Below, piece after piece: positions 18,772 to 27,856 of a DNA stretch of 64,000 nt. The stretch lies in contig CAYGAY010000016.1 of assembly GCA_964347975.1 (NCBI GenBank), forward strand, positions 1-64,000, written 5' to 3'. Made by a program: the position numbers and the translations under genes. The DNA comes from Bin87 sp964347975. GTDB lineage: Bacteria; Chloroflexota; Dehalococcoidia; Lucifugimonadales; UBA3495. Under the pieces are notes generated by a model that made no database searches, had not been told where the DNA came from, and worked only from the letters and a program-made list of their open reading frames with translations. The stretch's first letter is position 1. The number at the start of each line of letters is the position of its first letter.

Positions 18772-19716
18772 ATGCAGTTCGGATTCTACCTCCCCAACCA
18801 CGGTCCCAACGCCCAGCCCGGGCCGTTGGCGCAGATCGCCCAAACCGGCGACCGTCTCGGTTTCTACTGCATGGTAGCCGGCGACCACGTGTTGGTCCCC
18901 AACCGGATCGACTCGCCGTATCCCTACACCGTTGGCGGCGAATTCCCCACCGGAGAGAGCGGCGAATATTTCGAACAGTTGACCCTCTTGACCTACCTGG
19001 CCGGCATTACCGAAAACATCCGCCTGGTGCCCAGCGTCATGATCGTGCCCTACCGCCCACCGATACTGGCCGCCAAGATACTGGCCACCCTGGACGTGTT
19101 GTCCCGCGGCCGATTGATCCTGGGCGTCGGCGTGGGCTGGATGGAGGAGGAATTCCAGGCTCTGGGGACGCCACCCTTCGCCGAACGCGGCGCGGTGACG
19201 GACGAATACCTGCAAGCCTACCAAGAACTGTGGACCAGCCCCAACCCCGAGTTCGATGGACAGTACGTACAGTTTTCCGGCATCCAGTTTTTGCCCAAGC
19301 CGGTCCAGAAACCACATCCGCCCATTTGGGTGGGCGGCCAGAGTCGTCCCGCAATTCGGCGCGCCGCCACCATAGGAGACGGCTGGCATCCCGTGGGCAC
19401 CATCCCGGCGGCCACCCTTGAACCTGAGGAACTAGCCGGCGATCTGGTGACACTTCACCGATTTGCTGAAGAGGCGGGCCGAGACCCCAGCGCCATCCGG
19501 ATCTCGATGAAAGCTCCCCTGTATGATCCCGGGACCATGCAGACCGGCCCGCGCCGCCGGTTCTCCGGCTCCGCCGACGCCATCCTGGAGGACGTGCATA
19601 CCTACTCGGAGATTGGCGTCTCCCACATCATCTTCGACATTCGGGGCAATGACCTGAACCGGACGCTGGAAAGGCTGGACTGGTTCGCCGGCGACGTGAT
19701 GGGGCAAGCCGGGTGA
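18772..19716 (+). CDS. LLM-class F420-dependent oxidoreductase
   Basis: Luciferase-like TIM-barrel enzyme of 314 residues resembling the F420-dependent (TIGR03619-type) subgroup. Landmarks are MQFGFYLPNHG at the start, LDVLSRGRLILGVGVGWMEEE in the middle, KPHPPIWVGGQS, and a C-terminal IIFDIRGND. AAGGAG sits about 7 nt before the ATG. It is clearly more distant from the 8490 and 40083 genes than they are from each other. Substrate unknown. Confidence 0.88.
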   Translation: MQFGFYLPNHGPNAQPGPLAQIAQTGDRLGFYCMVAGDHVLVPNRIDSPYPYTVGGEFPTGESGEYFEQLTLLTYLAGITENIRLVPSVMIVPYRPPILAAKILATLDVLSRGRLILGVGVGWMEEEFQALGTPPFAERGAVTDEYLQAYQELWTSPNPEFDGQYVQFSGIQFLPKPVQKPHPPIWVGGQSRPAIRRAATIGDGWHPVGTIPAATLEPEELAGDLVTLHRFAEEAGRDPSAIRISMKAPLYDPGTMQTGPRRRFSGSADAILEDVHTYSEIGVSHIIFDIRGNDLNRTLERLDWFAGDVMGQAG

Positions 19717-19777
19717 TGGGCCGGCGCACCCCTGCTGACTCACTTTGTCATTGCCAGCATCCCGAAACTGCCGCCGG

Positions 19778-21504
19778 CTACCGCCGCTGCGCCGCCACGC
19801 TCAGCCCGCCATATTTCAGTACTGGGTACTGGTTGCTGCTGCCAAAGTCCCACGGGTCGTCACCGCCCGTAACGGTATCACCGTCCCGGTCAGCGTTGTC
19901 CAAGTCTACGTTCCAGTTGGCGTAAATGCCCGTGTACCCGGTCGGCCCCTGCAACTCTCCGGTCGTCTTGCCGGGCGTGTCGCCAATGCTGTAAGTCTGC
20001 CCGGAAACGCTGGTATCCCAGTAACTGTCGGCAACGGCGCCGGCGGCAACGCCGCCCACCAAGCCCCCGACAAAAAGCGTTTCGCCAGTCGTAGACACCC
20101 GGCCAACGGCGTAGCTGGCGGTAATCGTGCCTCTAGAATTGTCCGCCACCAAGCCCCCGGCATAGCCTTCGCCCCCAGTGGACACGCTGNNNNNNNNNNN
20201 NNNNNNNNNNNNNNNNNNNNNNNNNNNNNNNNNNNNNNNNNNNNNNNNNNNNNNNNNNNNNNNNNNNNNNNNNNNNNNNNNNNNNNNNNGCCGGTGGCGT
20301 AGCTGGCGCTGATGTCCCGCCTGTTATACCCGACCAGGCCCCCGGCACTTCCGCTTTCACTGGACACGTTGCCGGTGGCGTAGCTGGCGCTGATGTCGCC
20401 ATCGTTTCCGACCAGGCCCCCGGCATCCCCGCTTTCGCTGGATACGCTGACAGCAGCGCAGCTGTTGCTGATGTCCCCCAAGTAGTTATTCCCGACCAGG
20501 CCCCCGGCGTGCGCCTCATGCCCTTCGCTGGACACGCTGCCGGTGGCGTAGCTGTTGCTGATGGTGGAGCCAGAGTTGGACAGGCCCCCGATGTGGCCGC
20601 GGTGGCCGTGGCCAGATACTTTGACAGAAACCAGGCCGACGTTCTTGATAGTTCCTCCGCTCGAAAACAGGCCGCCGTGGTTGCCGTACAGGTTGGCAAT
20701 GGTATGCCCTCCGCCGTCAAAAATCGCGGAGGCGTACAAACCAATGGGCGACCAGCCGTCGCCATCGTTCCAATAAGCATCCCCCGCGTCGGCCTGGCCG
20801 TTGCCGTTGGTGTCAAAGTCCAGGTCCGCCACCAGTTCGTAGCCGGTGCAGCCGGAATCGGGACAGCCCATATTGGCGATGGGCCGGGGGAACGCGCGGG
20901 CGTAGTCCGGCTCGGTGGATACGCCGACGCCGCGCGAATCCCAGCGCATGGCGTTGAGCCGGGCCAGGCTGTCCACCTCAATCAGGCCGTCGTCATCCTG
21001 ATCGTAGTCGCCGGCCACGCCGCCGGTGGGGGCCGGGCCGGGCGCCGGCAGCACGCCGGCGCAGGCATCGTCGTCGCTGGCGGCCGGGGCCGGTTGGGCC
21101 GCGGTTCCATCGGAGACCGTCGCGCTCTGCCAGCCGCTCCACAGCGACCACTCCGTACCACTGCTCGTGTCCCTCTTGGCAATGATGATGAACCAGTACC
21201 GCTGTCCCGGTTCCAGCTCGACGACGGTGGCCGCGCTGTCCGTCCCGCCGGCGCCGGTCCACTTGCCGCCGCTGCGGTCGGCCTTGACGGAATATATCCA
21301 GTGGAAATCGGCGTTGGCGGCCGGCGTCCAGGTCAGCGTGGCCTGCCCAGCCACCTTGGAGGTCACCTCCAGGTTGGCAGGGCTACCCAGCGCGGCCTGC
21401 TGCGCCAGCGTGGGTTGCGGAGCAACCAGCAGGGCGGCCACCACCAGGGCCAGCATCCCGCCGGCCAGGAAAATCCGCCGTTGCCAGATTGCTTGCCAAG
21501 TCAT
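19778..21504 (-). CDS. Secreted GLUG-repeat protein (split by 100-N gap)
   Basis: Exported surface-type protein. It has a signal peptide (hydrophobic AGGMLALVVAALLVAP, cleavage near LAQQA), a fibronectin-III-like domain, a Ca-binding-like DYDQDDDGLIEV segment and DTNGNGQAD, then tandem GLUG repeats built on ISNSYATGSVSS...AGGLVG. Positions 20190-20289 are 100 N. The reading frames on each side differ only because that gap length is arbitrary, and the repeat pattern continues after it (GGLVADNSRGTITASYAVG). The protein ends PVLKYGGL. AGGA lies upstream of the ATG at 21504. The likely role is adhesion or surface binding; this is inference from domain type. Confidence 0.8.
20190..20289. other. 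Assembly gap of 100 N
   Basis: Exactly 100 undetermined bases inside the GLUG-repeat gene, most likely a scaffold placeholder caused by the near-identical repeats. The true repeat number is unknown. Confidence 0.95.
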
Positions 21505-21609
21505 CGCCGTTCCTCCGCAGTAACGATTGACGTGATAAATTGCGGACGCGGTCGCCCACCATCGCCAGATGATAGTTTCCGCCGGTCACGCTGTCAATTC
21601 CGCCGCTTG

Positions 21610-21618
21610 TGCTATAAT
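21610..21618 (+). promoter_or_regulatory. Extended -10 promoter candidate
   Basis: TGC directly followed by TATAAT (21613-21618), 87 nt upstream of the TTG start at 21705. No good -35 hexamer is visible at the right distance. It lies in the divergent region between the GLUG gene and the carboxymuconolactone-decarboxylase-like gene. Confidence 0.45.
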
Positions 21619-21704
21619 CACAACGCTTGGTGGTCCATGTCTTCTCTGCCCAACGAAGTTCGCTTATTTTTTCAAGACGGCTGTTTCCGAGGAGGAATAC
21701 TACC

Positions 21705-22499
21705 TTGACTTCCCTGAATGACCGCTATGAGGCCGGGCATGAAATGCGCGGCCGGATGTCCGGCGGCGACAAAACGCATTACGCGCTGCCGGGCGTTGAC
21801 CAGCTGGCCCCCGACCTTAAGCGCATCATCGATGAGGCGCTTTTCGGCACCATCTGGAACCGGCCCGGGCTAGACCTGAAACAACGGTGCATAGCCACCA
21901 TCTCGGCGCTGATGACCCAGGGAGAAATGAACCTGTTGCGCCGGCACATCGTCCGTGCCCTCAACGTTGGCATCACTCCCAATCAGATCGTGGAAATCTT
22001 CATCCAGTCCACTTTTTACATCGGTGTCCCCCACGTTGAGTCCGCCCTTCGCTTGACCAAGGACATCTACGAGGAGCTGGGCATCGACTTCCAACCTGCG
22101 CGGGAGTATGACACCAACCGCCATCCTGACGAGCAACATGCCCTGGGCCAGGAGATGCATCGGCACCATTTGGGCAATCTCCCCGACACCGCATCCCATC
22201 CCGATTCGCCGGAAGGCCAGTTGGAACGGATTGTTGACGAATACAACTGGGGAGCCATTTACAATCGTTCGCTCCTCGACGACAAAGAACGCGCCATCAT
22301 CTCTCTGGCCGCGCTGACCAGCATGGGAGTTTATGACAACCAAATGCGCCGTCGCATAAGGGGCGCGCTCGCGGTGGGGGTCACTCCGACGGAGCTCATG
22401 GAGATATTCATTCACCTCTCGATGTACGGCGGTTACATCAATGCCCGCACGTCCATGCGCATCGCGCGTTCAGTTTTCAACGAGTTGGAGATCGAATAA
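21705..22499 (+). CDS. Carboxymuconolactone decarboxylase-like protein, two domains
   Basis: A 264-residue helical protein with two tandem CMD-type domains: first around CIATISALMTQGEMNLLRRH...ALNVGITPNQIVEIFIQ, second around AIISLAALTSMGVYDNQMRRRI...ALAVGVTPTELMEIFIH. Neither carries the CxxC or Cys-His residues of AhpD-type peroxidases, so a redox role is unlikely. The start is TTG, with GGAGG 9 nt upstream; an earlier in-frame start at 21627 lacks such a site. It is the first of a same-strand run leading to an alpha/beta hydrolase and an MmgE/PrpD gene. Confidence 0.82.
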   Translation: MTSLNDRYEAGHEMRGRMSGGDKTHYALPGVDQLAPDLKRIIDEALFGTIWNRPGLDLKQRCIATISALMTQGEMNLLRRHIVRALNVGITPNQIVEIFIQSTFYIGVPHVESALRLTKDIYEELGIDFQPAREYDTNRHPDEQHALGQEMHRHHLGNLPDTASHPDSPEGQLERIVDEYNWGAIYNRSLLDDKERAIISLAALTSMGVYDNQMRRRIRGALAVGVTPTELMEIFIHLSMYGGYINARTSMRIARSVFNELEIE

Positions 22500-22519
22500 C
22501 GGAGGTCAGCAGAAGTCCG

Positions 22520-23314
22520 ATGAAACTGCGTTTGGATGACGGTTGCGAGCTGTTCTACACCGTTGACGACTTCACAGACCCTTGGACCCAACCCGAGACC
22601 GTGGTAATGCATCACGGGATGGCCAAGAACCACAAGCTTTGGTTCGGATGGGTTCCAGTCATCGCGCGCCACTACCGCGTCATCCGGTTCGATATGCGCG
22701 GAATGGGACAGTCCGACGTGCCGGAACCGGGTTACCCCTGGTCGGTGGACAACTTTGCCAGGGATCTAGCCGAGTTCGTCGACAAGCTGGGATTGGAAAA
22801 GTTTCACCTCATCGGCGAAACCGTGGGCGGCAGCATCTCCATGCGCTACGCCACGATGCACCAGGACCGCCTGTTGTCCCTCACCGCCTGCACCTCCCCC
22901 ACCAGTTTCAATGACGCGCATCACGCCGAATCGGCGGTGCAGATTGAAAACGATGGGATCGGCGCCTGGGTGGAAAGCAGCATCGGCCGGCGGCTCGACC
23001 CTCAAATCGTCGATCCCGCCTATACTCGATGGTACGCAGAGCAAATGAAAGCCACGACGCCTCACGTAGTAGCCGGTTTTCAGGCTCAAGCCGGGGGTGA
23101 TCTGCGCCCATTGCTGAAAGACGTGCAAACCCCGGCGCTCATCATTGCAGCCGCGGCCTTGCGCGAGGAAGTGCTGGGGGATTTCCGTGGGGCTGCCGAC
23201 GTATTTCCTAACGGTCGCGCAGTGGTATTTCCTGGCGTTTCGGGCTTTGTGCAACACATTCTGCCCGTGCCATGCGCCCGCGTGTGGCTGGATTTCGCCC
23301 GCAGTCTCGGATAG
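22520..23314 (+). CDS. Alpha/beta hydrolase with Thr at nucleophile position
   Basis: A 264-residue alpha/beta-hydrolase-fold protein. Family marks are VVMHHGMAKNHKLW (HG oxyanion region), FDMRGMGQSD, and the nucleophile elbow. The elbow reads LIGETVGGS instead of GxSxG: the codon is ACC (Thr). A candidate histidine lies in VQHILP near the C terminus. It starts 20 nt after the CMD-like gene with GGAGG upstream, so the two are probably co-transcribed, like lactonase/decarboxylase pairs in aromatic degradation. Whether it is active is open. Confidence 0.82.
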   Translation: MKLRLDDGCELFYTVDDFTDPWTQPETVVMHHGMAKNHKLWFGWVPVIARHYRVIRFDMRGMGQSDVPEPGYPWSVDNFARDLAEFVDKLGLEKFHLIGETVGGSISMRYATMHQDRLLSLTACTSPTSFNDAHHAESAVQIENDGIGAWVESSIGRRLDPQIVDPAYTRWYAEQMKATTPHVVAGFQAQAGGDLRPLLKDVQTPALIIAAAALREEVLGDFRGAADVFPNGRAVVFPGVSGFVQHILPVPCARVWLDFARSLG

Positions 23315-23326
23315 CGCCCTCTATCC

Positions 23327-23767
23327 ATGGAGAACCGGACCGGCGCCGGATCCGGCGACATGGTGGGCGGAGTGTCGTCAAGGCAAAGGCATAGAGCGCG
23401 GGCGCATACCCTCCGCCGCCTGCGCGAACAACGCGCCAGGCAAAACATCAGTTTCTTCAGCCGCTTGATGACCCACGGTGAATTGCAGCTGATGCCCCGT
23501 CGTGTCAGCCGGCGACTTCATCTTCCGCTGTTCGTCGAACTGTACAACGTCCACTTCTTCCAGCTCAAGAAACGCTACCTGTGGCAATCGGCCATCGCGG
23601 CGCTGGTGATGCTGGTGGTCTTGCTGTTGGCGGCCTCCGTGGCCGACGCGCTTCTGGCGGCCGGTCTCGGTTCCAGCGCGGTCATCATTTTCGTACATCC
23701 CAATTCCAGCGGCGCGGCCCTCCGCCATGTGGTGGTCTTCCGTCGTTCTCTCCACGACTTGGAATAA
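23327..23767 (+). CDS. Short membrane protein, HPP-like fragment
   Basis: A 146-residue product with a basic N-terminal half and one or two membrane helices (AIAALVMLVVLLLAASVADALLAAGLG). The stretch AAGLGSSAVIIFVHPNSSGAALRHVV resembles the conserved 'GASAVLLF..P.SPLAQPR' of HPP-family membrane proteins, but only the first part of that family is present. It is either a truncated HPP-like protein or a distant relative. It lies 12 nt after the hydrolase gene. Confidence 0.45.
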   Translation: MENRTGAGSGDMVGGVSSRQRHRARAHTLRRLREQRARQNISFFSRLMTHGELQLMPRRVSRRLHLPLFVELYNVHFFQLKKRYLWQSAIAALVMLVVLLLAASVADALLAAGLGSSAVIIFVHPNSSGAALRHVVVFRRSLHDLE

Positions 23768-23818
23768 AACCGGGACACCGGTACATTGACTTGAACAATC
23801 CGATCAAGAGGAACACTC

Positions 23819-25231
23819 ATGCCCGAATCCCTTTCTCGCCAATTGTCCCGCTGGGCCGTCAACTTGGACGCCGCCGACCTGCCGCCGGCCGTCATCGACA
23901 AGATGCAGACCTCCCTGCTTCACGCCACGGTGGTCGCCATCATCGGCGCTGGCACTCACCATGGCAAAGCGGCGGTTGAACTCGCGTTGGCTGAGGAAGC
24001 TTCGGCTCACGGGGCCAGCATTCTGGCTAACGGCGGTAAAGCCACCCGGTGCGGAGCGGCCTTCGCCAACAGCAAGCTGATGCACGCCACCAACCAGGCT
24101 GACTCCTACCGGATGCTAACTCACCCGGGCCCATGCGTTATACCGGCGGCGTTAGCTTCCGCGCAACTAGGCGGCGCTAACGGGCCGCAGCTGATAACCG
24201 CTATGGCCGCCGGATACGAGGTCGAATCGCGCATCGCCGGGGACTTCATCGCTTCCACCCAGGCACGCGGTTTCCGCTCCAGCCCGGTTTACGGGACGTT
24301 GGGCGCGGCAGTTGCCACCGGCAAGTTGCTGGGGCTCAACGAAGACCAGATGGTTACGGCCATTGCGTTGGCCGGCACCTTTGCCGCCGGCACCAACGAG
24401 GGACCTCGGTCCGGTGGACGGGAAATGATGTTCCACGAACCCCAGTCGACCCGCAGCGGGATCATGGCGGCTCTGCTGGCCCGGGAAGACGTCCAAGGTT
24501 CCGAGGAGGCGCTGGAGGGGCCAGCCGGTTTTTACAACGCCTTTACCGGCAACAATCGCGGCGAATTGTCCTACGTCTTCACGGGCCCCAAACAGGTCTC
24601 CTTTGAACCGGTTACGGATGGCTTGGGAACGCGGTGGGAGCTTCTGCACACCGTACTGAAAATGTATCCCACTGCCGGCTACAACTGCCCCGTTATCGAC
24701 CTGATGACGGACATTCGGCGTTCACACGCATTGGCCGTTGATGAAATCGAGCGTATCACCATCGACATGAATTGGTTGGAAACTCTGTACCCGTCGCCGG
24801 CCTTCCCGAACCCCTCCCGCGGCCGGGCTATGGTTGGAAGCACTCACTATTTTGCGGCTTACGTGGCCGTCAACGGTTCGTATCCGCCGCTGCGGACCCG
24901 CATCGATCCGGGCGACGACACCGGAGCCGCCACCGCCGACAACCATGACACCGTCGTCTCTCTGATGCAGAAGGTAGATACCGTTGGCCATAAGGATCGA
25001 CCGGCATTCGCTCCGCGCATCACCGTAGAAATGACGGGGGGCAACATGTACCGTGGCGAATATCAAGGCACAGAGCTGGAGTGGGGATTGGGTACGGAGA
25101 TAGAACGATTGCGCCCTCTGTTTCCTCAAATAAACTGGCCGGACGCAAAGCTGGAAGCCATTGTGGCTGCGGTGCGCGCCATCCCCGACGCCAGGAGCAT
25201 CGCCGAACTGACCGCTGCCGCAACGCCATAA
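23819..25231 (+). CDS. MmgE/PrpD family protein
   Basis: A 470-residue member of the 2-methylcitrate dehydratase/cis-aconitate decarboxylase-like fold. Typical features are the helical N-terminal domain with HGASILANGGKATRCGAAFANS, HPGPCVIPAALASAQ, GYEVESRI, GTLGAAVATGKLLGL, and the smaller second domain from about residue 275 (KMYPTAGYNCPVIDL). An SDR gene follows 81 nt later on the same strand. The exact substrate cannot be read from the sequence. Confidence 0.9.
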   Translation: MPESLSRQLSRWAVNLDAADLPPAVIDKMQTSLLHATVVAIIGAGTHHGKAAVELALAEEASAHGASILANGGKATRCGAAFANSKLMHATNQADSYRMLTHPGPCVIPAALASAQLGGANGPQLITAMAAGYEVESRIAGDFIASTQARGFRSSPVYGTLGAAVATGKLLGLNEDQMVTAIALAGTFAAGTNEGPRSGGREMMFHEPQSTRSGIMAALLAREDVQGSEEALEGPAGFYNAFTGNNRGELSYVFTGPKQVSFEPVTDGLGTRWELLHTVLKMYPTAGYNCPVIDLMTDIRRSHALAVDEIERITIDMNWLETLYPSPAFPNPSRGRAMVGSTHYFAAYVAVNGSYPPLRTRIDPGDDTGAATADNHDTVVSLMQKVDTVGHKDRPAFAPRITVEMTGGNMYRGEYQGTELEWGLGTEIERLRPLFPQINWPDAKLEAIVAAVRAIPDARSIAELTAAATP

Positions 25232-25312
25232 AACGGGGTGGGAAGGTTGGGTCTATCCTTGGGACATCCGCCCCACACAACAGCACCGCACATTCGATTC
25301 CAGGAGTAGATC

Positions 25313-26107
25313 ATGCTGCCAGGACTGGAAGGCAAAGTCGCGCTGGTCACCGGAGGGAGCAAAGGGATCGGCAAAGCCATCGCCTACGCATTGGCACGGG
25401 AGGGCTGTGCCGTCGCCATCTGCGCCAGAGGGGAAACCGATTTGCGTGCAGCCGCCGCGGAGATCAGCGATGCCACGGGCGCCCGCGTCATCCCTATCCG
25501 GGCGGACATGACAGTTCCGGAAGATATCGCCGCGCTGGTCCGGGAAGCTGTTGCTGAGCTGGGCAAGCTGGACATCCTCGTCAATAACGCCGTTAACAGC
25601 ACCAGCGACCGCGCCAGTCAAATCCCCGATGACGTCATCCTGAACCACATCACCACAAAAGTAATGGGGTATATCCGCTGCGCACGGGAGTGCGTGCCGC
25701 ACATGATTGCCGCGGGCGGCGGGCGGATAATCAATATCGGCGGAATGGCGGCCCGAAATTCCAGCCCAACAAACCCGGGATCCGGTGTCACCAATTCAGC
25801 GATGTCCAATTACTCCAAGGCTCTTTCAGATGACGTGGCCGGCGACGGGATTCTCGTCAATTGCATTCACCCCGGCAGCACCCGTACCGAGCGATACATG
25901 GGACTGGTGGCCGAACGCGCGGCTCGCAACAATACGACATCGCACGAGGAACTGGCCCAGTCCGTTGCCGAGATTCCCATAGGGCGTATGGTCGAGCCCG
26001 ATGACATAGCAAATCTGGCGGCGTTTCTGTGCTCGGATCTGGCCTCAGCGATCACCGGCCAAACAATCGCGGTGGACGGGGGCGGTGGACGTGGAGTTCA
26101 TTTTTAA
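25313..26107 (+). CDS. SDR-family oxidoreductase lacking the YxxxK motif
   Basis: Rossmann-fold short-chain dehydrogenase of 264 residues with the cofactor motif GGSKGIGKA, NNAVN, and the C-terminal GQTIAVDGGGG. Where classical SDRs have YxxxK, alignment back from GILVN gives SGVTN: Ser for Tyr and Asn for Lys. AGGAG precedes the ATG. It follows the MmgE/PrpD gene. Divergent SDRs with this kind of loss exist; it may be catalytically altered or bind ligand only. Confidence 0.85.
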   Translation: MLPGLEGKVALVTGGSKGIGKAIAYALAREGCAVAICARGETDLRAAAAEISDATGARVIPIRADMTVPEDIAALVREAVAELGKLDILVNNAVNSTSDRASQIPDDVILNHITTKVMGYIRCARECVPHMIAAGGGRIINIGGMAARNSSPTNPGSGVTNSAMSNYSKALSDDVAGDGILVNCIHPGSTRTERYMGLVAERAARNNTTSHEELAQSVAEIPIGRMVEPDDIANLAAFLCSDLASAITGQTIAVDGGGGRGVHF

Positions 26108-26181
26108 ACCACCGGACCCCCGTCGTCGCCATCGACAAGACGGGCCGTCTCCCCAACGCCGCCGCGGGCCGCCGGGCGGGA

Positions 26182-26691
26182 TCAGTTCATGCCCAATTCG
26201 CGCAGGGCGTCGGCGAAGTTAGGATCCAAAACGTACGCGTCTTCCGCCCGGTCATAAACCAACGGCCGGGGGAGGTCCAGATTGCCACGGCGACGCTTCA
26301 GCCGGTTCAGGCTGTGTCCCTGACTAGACAGGGACCCTGAGAGTTCCCTCTGGGAAAGCCGGAGGGTATGCATCAGTTGGGCTCGTTTTTGCGTGTGGTT
26401 GGGCGAGCGGGACACGCGGATCATGGCTTCCCTTGCCGTGTCCGAGAGGTTTCGCCAGAAGGTGGTAAGGTAACTGGGGTTCCAAACCACCGCGGGTTCC
26501 GCAGGCGCGTCTATTGCGCTTTCCGGCGCAGCCGATTCCGTCGGTGGAGGCTCAGATGATTGCGAACCGGACGGGATTTCGTCCACTGCGACTTCTTTGG
26601 CGCTTTGACTTGGGCTCCACCCCGCCATACCTTTCAAGGTTGCGATCACCTCATTCACTTCACCTTCTATTGTTACCGTGATGTTAGCCAA
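26182..26691 (-). CDS. Conserved-looking hypothetical protein with C-terminal helical domain
   Basis: About 169 residues. It starts at TTG (26691) with AGGAG 7 nt upstream and the product begins (M)ANITVTIEGEVNEVI, a small beta-alpha unit. A Pro/Ser/Glu-rich linker follows, then a basic helical domain around WRNLSDTAREAMIRVSRSP and LHTLRLSQRELSGSLSSQG. The end is PLVYDRAEDAYVLDPNFADAL. An upstream GTG (26778) would add 29 residues and is less supported. Family not recognised; the layout (short fold, linker, helical domain) suggests a regulator. Confidence 0.55.
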   Translation of the reverse strand: MANITVTIEGEVNEVIATLKGMAGWSPSQSAKEVAVDEIPSGSQSSEPPPTESAAPESAIDAPAEPAVVWNPSYLTTFWRNLSDTAREAMIRVSRSPNHTQKRAQLMHTLRLSQRELSGSLSSQGHSLNRLKRRRGNLDLPRPLVYDRAEDAYVLDPNFADALRELGMN

Positions 26692-26797
26692 ATCGATGCT
26701 CCTGACTCGGAAGTGTCCGTGCGCCTGAATAAGTGACAGTTTCGCGTCAACAAGAAGCTGTAATATACAATACCACACTTTGGGCAGGGAAACCCGT

Positions 26798-27781
26798 TTA
26801 CTCGGCTATCAAGTCCAACAACGCTGCTTCCAGGACCGCCGGTGGGACGTACTGCTCAAATCGGGCGGCAATCCGCCCGTCATTGCCCACGACGAATGTC
26901 CACGGCTCAGACACTAACCCCCATTCCTTGACCGCCGGAACGAGATCCCGCGCCGGATTCGCCGGATCGATCAGGTGAGGATCACGGTAAACTTCTACAT
27001 GCACGAAGTTGGCCTGACCTCCATACTGCGCCGCCAGCGCCGACAAGTCGGAAATCTGCGGGCCGCACGTGGCGGAAACGCAGAAAGCTGGCGTTGCGAA
27101 ACTTATGACCGCCGGCTTGCCTGAGCGCACGGCCTCAGCTACCGATAACCGATACAGGGAAGGATCCGGTTGAGGGCTGCTGCTGATAGTGTGCAGGTCC
27201 TCGGTGGTTTCTGCGACCGGCGTGTCCGATGGCGGGGCCGCGTCGCCGATGAATGGGACACGGTGAGCAGCGCCGACGGAGACAACTGCCCCGATGGTCA
27301 GCAGTTCACCCTCCTCGTACTCAAAGGTGGCATGCAATTCCCAAATGCCCAAACTATCCCCGGTTGCGGTTCCTGCCTGGTCAAAAGTCACGTCAGCAAT
27401 GAATACTCCCCGCCGACCGTCCGGCGGCCAGGGCAGAAACTCCGCATCAGTCCGATGGCGCACTTGTCCGGTAGCCGCTCCCGGCTCATAGTACACGGCG
27501 CGGAGGGCTACTTCCTCCGGGCGTACCGGCATATAGTCCCGGTCCACCAAGCCAAAGGATATCCGGTTTGCGCCTACCGCCAGGTCGCTGTTACTGACCA
27601 CCAGGCTTACGGGCGGTCCGCCCGGCGGCTCCGCAAGGGGGTCGTCCCGTGGGGCAGGGGCGGCACAGGCCAGAATAACCAAGCCGATCAGCGCCAGCGA
27701 CAGCACAAAAATGCTTGGCAATCTCAAATCGCCCTTATAGCGTCTCGGTTTGACTTCCGGTTGCCGAGCAAGTATAAGCAT
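26798..27781 (-). CDS. Lipoprotein with thioredoxin-like domain
   Basis: A 327-residue secreted protein. The N-terminal hydrophobic stretch IFVLSLALIGLVILAC ends in a lipobox with Cys, so it should be lipid-anchored outside the membrane. A beta-rich middle domain (residues about 60-190) is followed by a thioredoxin-like fold: KPAVISFATPAFCVSATCGP (CxxxxC in place of CxxC), then WTFVVGNDGRIAARFE. A CxxxxC loop occurs in Sco/peroxiredoxin-like relatives. The ribosome-binding site is weak. It diverges from the flavin oxidoreductase at 27857; a TATAAT at about 27809 lies between them. Confidence 0.78.
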   Translation of the reverse strand: MLILARQPEVKPRRYKGDLRLPSIFVLSLALIGLVILACAAPAPRDDPLAEPPGGPPVSLVVSNSDLAVGANRISFGLVDRDYMPVRPEEVALRAVYYEPGAATGQVRHRTDAEFLPWPPDGRRGVFIADVTFDQAGTATGDSLGIWELHATFEYEEGELLTIGAVVSVGAAHRVPFIGDAAPPSDTPVAETTEDLHTISSSPQPDPSLYRLSVAEAVRSGKPAVISFATPAFCVSATCGPQISDLSALAAQYGGQANFVHVEVYRDPHLIDPANPARDLVPAVKEWGLVSEPWTFVVGNDGRIAARFEQYVPPAVLEAALLDLIAE

Positions 27782-27856
27782 CGCACACCGGAAATTCAAC
27801 AGTCGGCTATAATCATTTGTGTAATCGGTACCACTCCCCACGCAAGCGAGGCTGAA

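Noticed and set aside
20290..21000. Repeats in the GLUG gene as a possible CRISPR array
   Set aside because: The repeats are in-frame protein repeats of variable length without constant spacers.
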